From Kingdonia uniflora (taxonomy: Eukaryota > Streptophyta > Magnoliopsida > Ranunculales > Circaeasteraceae): a DNA stretch of 64,000 nucleotides. Where the stretch lies: the NCBI GenBank assembly GCA_014058105.1, contig JACGCM010002890.1:1488001-1552000 (forward strand), read 5' to 3'. This document shows, one piece after another, positions 10,578 to 21,678 of the stretch. How positions within the stretch are numbered: the stretch's first letter is position 1; the number at the start of each line of letters is the position of its first letter. The position numbers were made by a program, and so were the translations under genes. The notes beneath the pieces were generated by a model. The model did no database searches, was not told where the DNA came from, and worked only from the letters and a program-made list of their open reading frames with translations.

Positions 10578-10806
10578 CGCTCCATCTCCACCCATGCCAA
10601 AAACTCCGCCGACGGAGTTACTACCCAATTAGCCCTTCTTACTCAGTAATTCGCTCAGGCTAAGGAACGACACCGAGCGCAATTGCGGGAGGAGCGCGAA
10701 CAACACCAGCAAGAGTTTGAAGCTGAACGGCAACGCCGTTTTGATGATTCCGACAGGCAATACCGTGCCATCGATAACCTACGCAACACAGTTTGGGAGT
10801 TGTAAT
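10578..10806 (+). pseudogene. E2 gag, N-terminal charged coil
   Basis: One frame encodes a Glu/Gln/Arg-rich helix (QAKERHRAQLREEREQHQQE) with a stop after TQ and two stops at the end. The E3 sequence around 30600-30780 on minus is similar (HSTDGIAT, QAEKHHLIQLRLERKD), which supports coding. This is the usual place of the gag N-terminus. The nucleocapsid-side gag follows after a poorly conserved stretch (10807-11290). Confidence 0.6.
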
Positions 10807-11289
10807 GATTACAGCCTCTAGATGTCCCTCTGCCATCCCGAGCACCCGCCCCGTCGCGCATATCTGTCCGCGCTCGATTGGGGCCACTACCACATTTGGA
10901 AGTACCCCCGGTCCATCTTGGTGCTGAGGATGCTCCCCCTAATGGCTCCATCCATCTTGGCATCCATCCCACGGAGGACTCCTCTGATTTTACCCTTCGC
11001 TCCAACAGACACCCCAAACGTCACTCTACTCGAAAATGCCTCAGGGAGCGCAACACCGAATACTAGCCGAATACTCGTCCTCATCATACTCGAATCCATC
11101 GATCCCCCCTCATCCTACCTATCGTGCACGGCAATACCTCGAATGCAAAATCTACCCTACCATCAGCATCAGTTCGAGCCAAATACCAAACTCATGAAGT
11201 CGGTTAAACAACCCCCTCTACCCCAAACTCCACGCTATTAAGGTGCCTCTAAATTTTTGATCCCCCAAAATTAGTAAATATCGCAACAC

Positions 11290-12285
11290 CGATCCTCAAT
11301 CCCACATTCTCGAATTCTAAAATGCCCTAAGTCTTTATTCCACGGCTGACCACTTGATGTGTCGACTTTTCCCTACAAGCCTCACAGATAACCCTTTTCG
11401 TTGGTATCATAACCTTCCCAATGGCTCAATTCGAAGTTTTGAGTAATTATCCAACCTCTTCATCGTCTAATTTGCCTTCAACAAGGACCGTAAAGTCAGA
11501 GTCGATAACCACTTCAATTTCAGAAAATCCCCCAGTGAAACCCTTGAGGCCTTCACCAAGCGGTTCCTCAACGAGTCGCGTAAAGTTAAAAACCTTGACT
11601 GCGTGAATACCGTACTTGCATATTCGAACGCTTTGCCGGATGACAGCCGTGTCAAAGAGTATCTGGTCCTCCACAAACCGCGAATCCTCAAAGAGATGCT
11701 CTCAAAAGTCAATGGGTATATCGACCTTGAGCGCCTCTGTAAATCAAATAAACAAGTGAAGCCTTCGACCACCAATCCAATTAAACCTCGACAAGGCCCA
11801 CCTTCTACTCCTACACCCTTGATCGCTCTTGCCTCATAGGAGACTGAGAGTCGCAAACGCCCCCATGCTAACAACATTTCTGAAGCTCACAAAAAATGAC
11901 CGAAGCCGGTCCTTCCCAAACTTACTGCCTCTATCAGTACACTTCTACCACATACCCCAAATGGCGTATCCCTTTCCCCATCGAGGTCAAACAAGGCAAA
12001 CCTTTTTACGCCAACCACAAGTGTAACTGTCACCACACAAAGAAATGCTTCACCTTACAGCGCTCTCTCGAGATACTTCTCAATGCGAGTCGCCTACATT
12101 ACTACATTGTCGACCTACCTAGCTACCTCAACGGGCTGTATCTCAAACCTCAACCCGCTCCTACTGCCGACCCAGTTGAAGTACATGTCTACCAAGTTCA
12201 TTTCATTGAAGTAAATAATATTGATAGTGGCAATTCCAAGAGCAAGCGCAAGTGTATCGAAGAATGCTGCAAACTCACTTACTAG
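11290..12285 (+). pseudogene. E2 gag (capsid and zinc-finger-like region)
   Basis: The retrotransposon gag core is spread over two frames: PFRWYHNLPNGSI near 11393, SPSETLEAFTKRFLNES near 11530, then DDSRVKEYLVLHKPRILKEM and LSKVNGYIDLERL (11640-11740), followed by a proline-rich linker. A further segment (11896-12285) has PFYANHKCNCHHTKKC and TLQRSLE, where Tat gags carry a C/H zinc-binding motif next to an EEL..G-type helix. Gag would form the particle and bind element RNA. Stops and frameshifts prevent translation as one protein. Confidence 0.8.
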
Positions 12286-12329
12286 GAGAAGCTACCTGCC
12301 CTCTTGCCAGAGTCAAGCCAATGCCCTAG

Positions 12330-12929
12330 ATCCGAGGGTATCTCATTTATTGACTGTGATACATCGCATATTCGTTTTCCCCATTTTGACCTTTTAGTTA
12401 TAATGATTTAAGTTGAACACCTCGTCCTTTACACCATACTTATCCATACAGGAAGTGCAGCCGATATACTTTTCCTTAAAACCGTCCAAGCCATGAACAA
12501 AATAGACCACATCACTATAGCCAATGCTGATCTAAATGGTTTTAATGGGGATACCGAACTTGCCGTTGGTCGAATCAGCCTTCCTGTTACTACTGGCTGA
12601 GTTAGACTGCAAACCAGATTTCTTGTCATCGATAAGAAATTTAAGTACCTCAGAATCCTTGGGCGCAACTGGCTCCATGCCATGCGCACAATACCATCAA
12701 CTTATCATCAGACCCTTCATTTTAATACCCCTTGTGGAACATGAAACTAAAAAGGTTCTCAACATCTTGCCCGTTCATGTGAGCATCCAGAGATCGATCA
12801 AACCCGGAAACTCATCAAGCTATCATAGCAATCACTGTCTCCCCCTATCCCTGAACCTTCGACACCTGCTATTTTACCCATCGAACCCATTGTCTATATT
12901 GAACTCGATGGTCCTAGTCGAGGTACATT
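12330..12929 (+). pseudogene. E2 protease, active-site Asp lost
   Basis: The retropepsin core is recognisable: LIHTGSAADILFL at about 12439-12478, AMNKIDHITIAN, GFNGDTELAVGRISLPV, then LGRNWLHAMRTIPSTYHQ (12660-12710). The active-site Asp of the D-T-G motif reads His (codon 12445-12447), so the enzyme would be dead even without the stops. It would have cut Gag-Pol in the particle. The trailing part (12880-12930) is the linker to RT (VYIELDGPSRGTF). Confidence 0.82.
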
Positions 12930-13503
12930 CATAGTAACCTTTCTTGATGATGCCGAGCGCCTCGAACTCACATACTTCCTTCAGACAAACAAAGACGTCT
13001 TCTCATGGACGTCTCAGAATCTATGTCGACTTCACAGACCTTAACAAACATACACCGAAGGACAGCTTTCCCCTCCCGATCATTTCAGTACTCCTCGATG
13101 CCACTGATGGACATGAGAGCCTATCGATGATGGACTCGGCTTCAGGTTATAATCAGGTACTTCTCCTCCATGAAGATCGACTTAAAACTTCTTTTATCAC
13201 TGAACATGGCCTTTACTATTTTTACGTCAGGCCCTTGGGCCTCAAAAATGCGGGTGCCACTTTCCAATGCCTGGTTACAACTATCTTCAAACCCGTACTT
13301 GGCAAGTCAGTCGAAGTTTACATCGACGACATGTTATGAAAGAGCCTCCAAAAACAGAAGTCTTTTTGATACTTAGAACTTACAACATGAAACTTAACCC
13401 AGATAAATGCCAGATTGGTATTTTGTCTGGCAAATTTCTGAGCTACCTCATCAGAAAATAAGGTATCGAGATCGACCCCACCCATATCCGAGCCCTCATC
13501 AAC
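12930..13503 (+). pseudogene. E2 reverse transcriptase
   Basis: It contains RIYVDFTDLNKH, KDSFPLPII, MMDSASGYNQV, RPLGLKNAGATFQ and the catalytic VYIDDM (about 13314-13331), then stops and shifts frame. Compared with E3, about 190 bp encoding the RT N-terminus (the DPTLACHHLN segment) is missing: FLQTNKDVFSW runs almost straight into RIYVDF near 13010. The region after YIDD is in other frames (LNPDKCQIG, LSYLIRK). Confidence 0.88.
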
Positions 13504-14110
13504 ATGCCTTCGCCCCGAACCAAGAAAGATTTCCAAAAAGTGGCTGGTAAAATAGTAGCCCTTAGCCATTTCATTTCCAAATCCTCAAACCGCTGTGCTT
13601 GGCTCTTCTCTCTCTTACGCAACCTAGGCATCCACAAGGCTATAAAGAAAAATAACCCTAAGATTAATTGGACACCTGACTTTGAACAGGCCTTCCTCGA
13701 ACTTAAAACATACCTTGGTCGACCACCCATCATCAGCACCCCTATCGAAGGTAAAATATTTTCTTTATACCTCGCGGTCAGTGACACTTCTATCAGCTCA
13801 GCCCTCATTAGACTCGAATCCAACATTGAAAAACCTATCTATTATCAGCAAAAATTTGACTCCTACAGAGACTCGATACACGAAACTTGAGCGTTTGCTC
13901 CTCACCCTCGTCTATACTTTCCGAAAGCTCAAACCATATTTTTAAGCTCACCCTATCCGTGTTATAACAAGTTATCCTTTTTGAGAAGTTCTTAGTAAGA
14001 AAGAAAAATCTAGACAAGTACAACAGTAGTCTGTTTATCTTGGGGAACACGATATCACATTTGAGAAGTAAGTATCTCAAAAAGGACAAGCAGTCACCGA
14101 TTTCCTTGCT
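13504..14110 (+). pseudogene. E2 RNase H
   Basis: It starts MPSPRTKKDFQKVAGKIVAL (the RT connection), then INWTPDFEQAFLELKTYL, PPIISTP, SLYLAVSDTSISSALI and EKPIYYQQK, the standard gypsy RNase H. After a stop at 13888 another frame gives the RLLLTLVYTFRKLKPYF segment. Further on, the tether to aRNH is visible (WGTRYHI-like and VTDFLADFPV-like in shifted frames). Confidence 0.85.
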
Positions 14111-14189
14111 GACTTCCCGGTCAAAGATTTTAATTTGGAGGAGCACGAAGATGAACTACCAGAAGACCAGCCCGAACACACAGACCCAT

Positions 14190-14640
14190 AAAACCCTAAC
14201 ACAGGCTGGCGTCTCTTCACAGACGGATCCGCTTGACCTAGCGGTTCAGAGATCGGTATCGTCCAGGTCGCACCTTCTAATGATCAAATTGAAAAGGCAG
14301 TTAAGTTAAACTTCAAATGCTCCAACAATGAGGCCGAGTATGAGGCCCTGATCGATGGCCTCAACCTCGCACTCGACCTTGGTGGCCCCAAACTTGCAGT
14401 TTTCAAAGATTCCCAACTCGTCCAGAGACAATAATCTAGTAAAAATGAAGCCCAGGGTGGCATGGCCGAATATGCTACTCTCGTCTGTCAGCGCATAAAC
14501 CATTTCCCTAAAAAATATTCTATTACTCACTATCCCAGAGGAAAAAATAGAAATGCAGATGCCCTCTCCTACATATTAGCTATGTTAGGCCCGCCAAATC
14601 CTGAACTCTTCATATCAAAGTACTCGAATGCCCAAGTATC
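14190..14640 (+). pseudogene. E2 second RNase H (aRNH), marker of the Tat lineage
   Basis: WRLFTDGSA near 14207-14233, NNEAEYEALIDGLNLAL near 14325-14373, VFKDSQLV, then MAEYATLVCQRINHF and YPRGKNRNADALSY. These are the D/E/D/D motifs of the additional archaeal-type RNase H that distinguishes Tat elements from other Ty3/gypsy lineages. A stop follows DGSA and another follows the third motif. Its role in the element is thought to be extra RNase H activity during cDNA synthesis. Confidence 0.88.
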
Positions 14641-14759
14641 AACCAGATGGAAGTCAATGCCATCAATACTGAGGGCGAGTATCTCAATCCAGGCGACTAG
14701 TGAATACCATTCCTCGATTACTTCAACAATGCTATCCTCCCAGTTGATCCCAAAGCTAA

Positions 14760-15900
14760 ACGATCATTATTAGAAAACTGCCACAGATACACCATCCTCA
14801 AACGCGAGTTACATCGTAAATTCCCAAATGGCGTCCTCCTTCGATGTATTTCTCGAAACGAAGCCTCTTCAATTCTTGCCGAACTCCATAAAGGAACCTG
14901 CGGTGCTCATACCGTTAGTCGATATATGGCTGTTCGAGCCGTCTTTCAAGGTTTATTTTGGACCAATATGAAGAAGCAAGCCGAAGAGTATGCCAAACAC
15001 TGTGACAAATACCAGCGCCTTGCCCACTGCATCCATAGCCCCCTACAAGGTCTGTACTTTAGCTAGGCCTCTTGGTCATTCAAATGATGGGCCATCGATC
15101 TTGTGGGTTCATTTCCCAGAGCTTCGAGTAGTTGAGAAAGCATCCTTGTTATAGCAGATTATTTTACCAAATTAGTCGAAGCCGTACCATTGTATCGATC
15201 CAAAGAAGAAGATGTTATCAAATTCCAATGGGAGAACATTATTACACGCTTTGGCTACCCTCATATGACTTGATGTAATAACGGTCTGCAATTTGTCAGG
15301 AACAAAGTCAGAAATTTCCTCAAGAAGTACAATATCATCCTCACCCCCTCAATACCTTACTACTTCCAAGGAAATGGTCAGGTCGAAGCAATTAATAAAA
15401 CAATTGTCTACAGTCTCAAAAAGCGTGTCGATGTAAAGAAAGGACGATTGGTTCAAAAATTACAGCATGTCCTCTGGGCTTGCCGAACAACACCATGAAA
15501 AACGACCGGCTGCACCCCTTTTCTCCTAGCCTATGGTACTGAAGCAGTGCTCCCTACTCAATTTGAAGCACCTACGCGAGATCCCAACCTCCCAGACGAA
15601 GATAATGAGTTTGAACTCGGGTGCAATATGCTATGGATCGACGAAACTAGAGACCAAGCCGTCGTCAACCTTGGTCGTACCATCTATCCCTCCCGAAGTC
15701 ATATAAGAAGCGAGTTCGACCAAGAAGTTTCAACATTGAGGATCTTGTAATTTGACGTGTCACACAGTCGTCGAAACCTCAAAATGCTGGCAAGATAGCA
15801 AAATCCGGGGAAGGACCTTATGCCATTTATGATAAAATTGACAAGGGATCATATTACCTAATGACAGAAGACGAAGAGCCTCTACCAAATCCATGGAATA
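14760..15900 (+). pseudogene. E2 integrase, second catalytic Asp lost
   Basis: H2C2 zinc finger: ELHKGTCGAHTVSRY then HCDKYQ (14880-15015; second Cys position unclear). Core: AIDLVG near 15090 (first Asp), ILVIADYFTKLVEAVPLY, CNNGLQF near 15275 where the second Asp reads Asn, NGQVEAINKTI near 15373 (Glu kept). C-terminus: TPFLLAYGTEAVLPT and NEFELGCNMLWIDE. Stops at about 15064, 15135, 15270 and 15498 break it. Confidence 0.9.
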
Positions 15901-15970
15901 CAATGCAGTTAGTATCATACAATATTTTTAAGGAACATATTTTCCTCTGAATTTCTTCTCCTGTTTTCCA

Positions 15971-16770
15971 GTGAATTCCTTGGTCTAACCTAAGTGTCAT
16001 GTTAACCCTTCGACCCGACTGACACTTGGGGGTGACCTTGAAAATTTTCAAGTCTCCAATTTCGAGCAAACTCGAGGGGCACGAATGGTCAACAGACCGG
16101 ACCCTCGAGAATGTACTGGGGGCGACCACATTCTACTTTAATCTGGCTCAGGTCTTCAAAGTCTAGTAAATTCCTTGTTCTAACCTAAGTTTCATATCAA
16201 CCCTTCGACCTGACTAACACTTGGGGGTGACCTTAAAATTTTTCAAGTCTCCAATTTCGAGCAAACTCGAGGGGCACAAAAAGTCAGCATACCGGACCCT
16301 CAAAAATGTATTGAGGGCGACCACGTTCAACTTTGATCAGGCTCAGGCCTCTAAAGTCTAGTAAATTCCATGATCTAACCTAAGTATCATGTCAACCCTT
16401 CGACCCGACTGACACTTGGGGGTGACCTTAAAAATTTTCAAATTTTAATTTCGAGTAAACTCGAGGTACACGAATGGTCAACAGACTGGACCAGTATGAA
16501 TGCATTAGGGGCGGCCACATTTTACTTCGATCAGGCTCAAGCCTTCGAAGTTCAGTGAATTTCTTGGTTTATCCTAAGTATCATGTCAACCCTTCGACCT
16601 GACTGATACTTGGCGGCGACCTTGAAATTTTTCAAGTCTCCAAAGTTTGAGAAATCTCATGGGGCATGAATGGTCGAAGAGACCAGACCCTCAAGAATGT
16701 ATTGGGGGCGACCACGTTCTACTTCGATCATGCTCAGGCCTTCAAAGTCCAGTAAATTTCTTGGTTCGAT
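15971..16770 (+). repeat. E2 3' spacer tandem repeat, 195 bp x about 4.1
   Basis: Units begin GT(A/G)AATT(C/T)C(T/A)TG at 15971, 16166, 16361, 16555 and 16752, spacing 194-197 bp. Each carries CTAACCTAAG, AACCCTTCGACC, ACTTGGGGGTGACC and GGGGCGACCAC-like words. The same family lies in E3 at 24400-25130 in reverse orientation with the same period, so it predates the split of E2 and E3. Such arrays between integrase and the antisense gene are a known feature of Tat-type elements. Confidence 0.92.
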
Positions 16771-17069
16771 AATTCTACAAGCATGCTATACTTACAACAT
16801 ATACAGATACAAGTATGCAGGAACATCTACAATTCTACTACAAAAAAGAAATCTTAGTACAACATATAGCAGAAAATCAGGTTTAATACAAATCAATAAA
16901 CAAATTCAAGTTTAACATTCATCTGCAAGTCAAATCAATCACAAGTTCATAGTTCAAGTGCAAAGCAAGCTCAATATTGTTTAAACATTGCAACACAACA
17001 AAAAGATCAAAAAAAGCAGTTTGGCATACCCAGTACAATACTTCATATCAGAGTGGCTGCACCATATCC

Positions 17070-17690
17070 TCATACAGGTTCCTCCTCGCCAATAACTCTA
17101 GTACCCTCTGTCGAAGGGATCGACACAACAACATCCACGTCTTCCTCAGTACTAGTCCCAGTAGCAGCTGCTCCCACACTTACACCAACAACATCTAGTT
17201 CTACCCCCTCTACTTGAACAACATCATCAGCAATAGGATCATTGGCTCCGGGTAAGCATTTTAAAGTTTTAGGATCGTACCCCAAATCTTCGATGAACTC
17301 CTTCAGCCGGACATTAATTTCACATTAATCATCAAAGTGCCCTTGGAAGGTCTCCCTCTGTTCTTTCATGGCCTTATCCTTCTCAGCCAGCTTCGCCTCC
17401 AGCACTAGCATATAATTATAGCGCTGAGCTACGAGTCTCCTCTCGCATTTACCGCTGACAGTCCCTTGCTCTCGCGTCAAAATGTTAATCTCAGAAACTA
17501 GCGAAGCCATAGTCCCTCGAGGGAACTCTAGATTTTTAAGAACTTGTTTCGATTGCCGGTTTGTTACTTTTTGGCCCTTGATGAAAGCTTGTGCCCAAGC
17601 ATCTATTTGCTAGAATTTGAGCCATTAATATTTCCCGAAGCATGGTGCACTTGAGAAAAATTTCAGAATTTTAAAAAAAAATCAAACAAC
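17070..17690 (-). pseudogene. E2 antisense gene, C-terminal exon
   Basis: On minus: WAQAFIKGQKVTNRQ, GTMASLVSEINILTREQ, a coil (LEAKLAEKDKAMKEQRETF), a stop, then LGYDPKTLKCLPG and an acidic Val/Ala-rich tail to the stop at 17072-17070. E3 has the same series on plus (HAFAKAQRVTS, GTMMSFETEVNMF, SLGYNPKTFERFP, Val/Ala-rich tail). Only one internal stop is obvious. The exon starts after a T-rich stretch at about 17690. Confidence 0.7.
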
Positions 17691-17713
17691 AAAAATAGTT
17701 AACCGATACATAC

Positions 17714-18256
17714 TCTTTTTCATCCGCCTCCCAGCCTCCTCTGGATCACTGGCGCAGAGTATCGTCATCGATACAGTAGTAGCCCGAGCTTGCTCCTCTA
17801 GTTCATCCTCTGTCAGTTATTCGTCTACATCCTCTGCATCAACCTCCCCCAGTGCCCTGTACTTCTTCAGTTGAATTACCTTCGGCTGTTGTAACCTCAA
17901 AGATTCAGAAAAAACCTTGCCCTTCCCTTTATTAGCCTATGTTGACATCTACCTTGATGCATGCCTTGAGGCATCACAGGCTACTTCATGCACTGGTCCT
18001 GCCTGCTTCAGCACCTGCTTTCCCTTCGGAACATAACTTACCTTCCTCGACAATTTCACTTTCTTCATTCCCTCGATACCTTTATTTTTTTATGGCTTCG
18101 ACGTAATGGGTACGTTTCGAAGTAGGGAATTTATCCTCTTCTGCCTCTTCCTCTTAATACCTAGTTTCCTGAAAATAGAGTTCACCCACTCCTCGTTCGA
18201 GTTAACCAACCCATCAATATAATCCCTCGGATTTGCCCAAGTCTGGATATTAGGAC
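17714..18256 (-). pseudogene. E2 antisense gene, third exon
   Basis: It encodes NPRDYIDGLVNSNEEWVN, FRKLGIKRK, INSLLRNVPI, a basic linker with stops, and near its end EEQARATTVSMTIL then DPEEAGRRM. E3 gives NPKRYIDELINHDEEWVN, FGKLGMRKR, LLRNVPV, EEQARATAASMATL and NLDEAGKQM. It is bounded by an acceptor CTACAG (18262-18257) and a donor GTATGT at 17713-17708. The basic middle part could be a nuclear-targeting or nucleic-acid-binding region; that is inference. Confidence 0.72.
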
Positions 18257-18331
18257 CTGTAGAACAAATAAAAACATGTTTACCAGTCTATTTGATCAAT
18301 ATGTTAAAATAATCTTTGACAGATAACTTAC
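18257..18331 (-). other. E2 antisense gene, 75-nt intron
   Basis: Donor GTAAGT at 18331-18326 and acceptor TTGTTCTACAG ending at 18257 flank 75 nt. Removing it joins YNP codons to PNIQTWANPRDYIDG in frame. E3 has the matching intron at 22797-22870 at the same codon. Confidence 0.7.
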
Positions 18332-19192
18332 TTGGATTATAGACCTTATGCTATAACTTATAAGGATCTTCCCCTTCGACATTCTCATAGTTACCCCGTA
18401 CTACAACCAAGTCTTTATCCCACCTTTGACCAGTCGAGCATAGATCAAACAATCAAGGCTTATCTGTGTGATACTGGATGTGATAGATGCCCACCTTCTG
18501 ATTTGCTTTCCTGGAGTAGAACGATACAATATCGTACCACTCGATTAATCTCCTGTCCACACCTCTCAGTTTTATATTCATACCCTCAACTACCTTCATC
18601 ATTTCATAAAAATTCTCATTCACCTAGCATGGGGCAACTTCCCAAAAGTTTGGCACCACCGTCACTAGCCTTCGGAGGAGTAGTTGTATTCTTAGCCAAA
18701 TTTGGCCTCTATATGCCATAATACCCTCTCGAGGTTTAACTGGAAGGTATACCCTGACCTCGTAGCATATAATATGACCCCTTCCTTTGAAAGTTCCAAT
18801 TTAGCCTCAAATCGATCTAGTCTCAGCTTCTCCCTAGCCGAGACAGCACCTGCGGCTTTCTCCAAATCAGTTAATTCTTCACTATGATCATTTCGCTCCC
18901 TTTCTCCCCTTTTATCACCCAAAGGCTCAATACGACCTTCATGTCCCTCTCTCTCCCCTTTTTCCATCTCTTCCCCGTTACTCCCCTCAATCACCAGTGT
19001 CTCACGACATTTCCTACTTGAAGCCCCAATTTCAAGAACCACCATTGCTAATGGGGCATCTTTTGCAATATCTACCTCTTCTACGTTGCTACTCTCACTC
19101 ATCGGAGCATGACCAAATGCACTAGCCTCATTTTCTTCGATCTCCTCGTCTACTAGCCTCAGTCTCGAAGAACAACGGGTGCACATCTTATC
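18332..19192 (-). pseudogene. E2 antisense gene, second exon
   Basis: It opens after a TTCTGTAG acceptor (19198-19193) with KMCTRCSSRLRLVDEE, then an acidic and Ser/Glu-rich stretch, a coil (KLRLDRFEAKLELSKEG), and GYTFQLNLERVLWHIEAKF. After stops, the central domain follows: EGMNIKLRGVDRRLIEWYD, IVSFYSRKANQK, FDLCSTGQRWDKDLVVVRGN and HKVYNPS at the donor. E3 22532-22796 matches this second half closely. The E4/B subfamily has a comparable block (EFCK then W..VIE..GR.FRGC). The first 164 codons are open without interruption (18692-19186). Confidence 0.72.
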
Positions 19193-20329
19193 CTACAGAA
19201 GAAGAAGCACACAATTAGATTGATATATTTGACTATTACGTGTTAATAACCTATTTTCACCAAGTCTCTCCAACCCATACTATTATAGTCGAATGTTCAA
19301 CTTCAATCCCTATCACACCGTCAATACCCTCAGAACCCCAAAATGCTAGACACACAAATACATGATTTCCCCCCATCCTCGGTCATATCATCACAACTAT
19401 AAAATCCTAATAGCCTCTACCCTAATATGTACTCCACATATAGAAATAGAAGATGAAGCAGCAAGACATAAATAAGATGACATACCTGCTTAAGTAGAGT
19501 ATTTGTCTTTCTTCTCAGCAAATCAGATGATCCCACAACAACGAACAAGCTCTATGGAACAATGGCGTATGTCTCCTTCTCTAACACTCTATTATTTTTT
19601 CAATAAGTGGGTAAATGGGAACAGTAACCTTGCTCTTACCATTATATATACGACCTCAAAATAATAAAAAACTGCTTCGATTTCCAAAACTGTTATCATT
19701 ACCACTACCCCTACTTTTTGGTTGAGATGTGTTTTGTCTACTTTACCCTCCATTACCCCCACGTGTGCGTCTCACACTCACATTCATACATTTTTTAAAA
19801 CCAAGTCGAACCTTTTGATCCCAAATCGAAGCTGTCAAATCAAATCCTTACATCAAATCAATCTTTTTCTATAATCTAAGGTGACATCATGATGCTTGCA
19901 GGGCACTCTGCCCTACGCTCAGTACAATTTTTAACATGCCAGCTATTTGGACTGCTACGTCTGATAGCTGAAGCTAACCTACCTTCAAAGCCCCTTATTT
20001 CCATCTGGGAATAATCATCTACATCATGTCTTAAACATCCGTCCACAGATAACCTAATATTCAATTTAAAAATGTGCCAGTTATTTGATTTCTTTCATAT
20101 TCGACATTCGACAAGTTGTTTTCGCGCCTAAATTACCTTCGAGTATTATGATGGTCTTACTTACACACAGACATTTCAATATTTCACTTCGGCAGTCATC
20201 TTATAGATTTTTAATTTCATTTGGACAGATGCCCTTACACCAAAACACCTAAGAAAACATTTAATATCAAAAAAGAAAAATGACAAACATTCCTGCCTAC
20301 CATCCTACACCAGTACTTTTACCACATTA
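19193..20329 (-). other. E2 antisense gene, intron-like region
   Basis: Mostly AT-rich with no long conserved frame. The 19-bp block 19897-19915 is shared with E3 (9375-9393) and can form a GGGCA/TGCCC hairpin with a 3-nt loop. A short minus frame around it (19876-20064) could be a small exon. Confidence 0.4.
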
Positions 20330-20690
20330 AAGAAGCCCCTATTTACTCACGGGACGCTTCTTCGAGAACACAACCTCATCATCTTCCTTGTCCATCACCT
20401 TCACAGCTAAAGCCTCCAGGAAGGTAAACCGGTCGCTGGGGAGCGAGCTCATCATTTGTATCACCCTCCACCAGTACGCATAGGAAATCCCACTAATGGG
20501 TTCCCCTGGCTTCAGTTCAAATTAATTCAGCATAACCCAATCAAAGCCTCGATCACCATAAACCTCTACTTCAGCTCGAGCATCTTCTCCTGAATATGAA
20601 GATCCCTTGCTGCTACTCGTTTCTGGTCTCTAGTGACAGGAGTATCTCCGCTGCTCTGTGGAGAAGGTGAAGATATATTTACATAGAGAG
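20330..20690 (-). pseudogene. E2 antisense gene, N-terminal domain, inner copy
   Basis: On minus one frame reads EVYGDRGFDWVML, ELKPGEPISGISYAYWWRV, SLPSDRFTFLEALAVKV, and ends KKRPVSK at 20345 with CCC-GTGAGT, a good splice donor (20350-20345). It matches the E3 first exon (8578-8904) over its whole length with one internal stop. No ATG in frame was found upstream, so it may be an exon of a longer transcript or a duplicate that lost its start. Confidence 0.68.
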
Positions 20691-21289
20691 AGTGCAGACG
20701 TCTGAAATTTTCTCAAAATGCCCTACTTATACCTGAAGGCAGATGCATTTAAACCCTCCTTAATCAGAACCTGCATTTATCACAGTCTTCAAAGTTTCCC
20801 TCGAAGTCTCAATAGTAAAACCTTTTCAAATTCCCAAACTCAACCGTTTTATCAACATGCGCACTCAACACCTATTTTTGAAATATTATAGTCGACACCT
20901 CCCTAATCTCAAACCCTCGACCCCTCTATGCCTTCTCCTACAACTCTTTCCAATACATACATTGAACTTCAAGAATTCTAAGTCAATTATTCATTCTAGG
21001 TCAAATATTAACAAATGCATTCGATACCATCATGACAATTCGAAGCACTTTTCCCCTCAAAGATAGCCATTTTTACAATTTACACTTCGAAGTTGGATGC
21101 TCAATACTGTGCCTACAATCTATTCGTCTACCATATTTACCAGATACAAAAGCAAACAATTTCAGTGAAGTGCTGTTCTCATTCCATTACGTCGATTACA
21201 AAATAAAAAGAGGACAGTAGGGAAGAAGAGGAAAATCTACAGACATCAACAAAAATAGCAACAAAAGCCTTCAAATACAGTCATACAAA

Positions 21290-21678
21290 AAAATAACAAA
21301 ACCCATCACCACCGGTACCCTTCCACCACCTTACGAAGAACTTGCCCAATTTTTTGACGGACCAGCTCTTCTTACCGAGCCCTCCTCATCCTCCAATAGC
21401 TGATCCTCTACCTTCACTAGACCCCCGACCAAAGATGACAGTAAAAAATAGCATTCTTCAGTAGCTATAAACTTCCACTACATCATCCCCCACAAGTAAG
21501 CATAGGACTGCCCGTTGATCGGCTCCCCAGGTTCAACCTCCACCAGGTCTGGCATGATCCAGTCGAGCTCCTTGTCACCAAAGAACTTCAGCTTCAGTTC
21601 AGCCATTTTTTATCCAATTCGACGGTCTCAGGCAAACTCCATCCTTCTATGATACTGCATGTTGGAAGTGGTATCCAT
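21290..21678 (-). pseudogene. E2 antisense gene, N-terminal domain, outer copy
   Basis: ATG at 21678-21676 in an ACAATC context, then MDTTSNMQYHRRMEFA, a stop, KMAELKLKFFGDKELDWIMP, EVEPGEPINGQSYAY, ATEECYFLLSSLVG and a Glu/Asp-rich end. It duplicates the domain at 20330-20690. The start and spacing to the LTR resemble E3, where only one copy is seen. Two stops interrupt it. Confidence 0.68.

Noticed and set aside
10822..11241. 139-codon plus frame and overlapping minus frames in E2 gag leader
   Set aside because: Proline/serine-rich low-complexity region between gag parts; not conserved in E3, and no frame stands out.
16670..17198. Two plus-strand frames after the E2 repeat
   Set aside because: No similarity to any domain and opposite to the antisense gene end.
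18332..18721. 129-codon plus-strand frame in E2
   Set aside because: It is the complement of the antisense gene exon, which matches E3 on its coding strand; the plus frame has no conserved motif.
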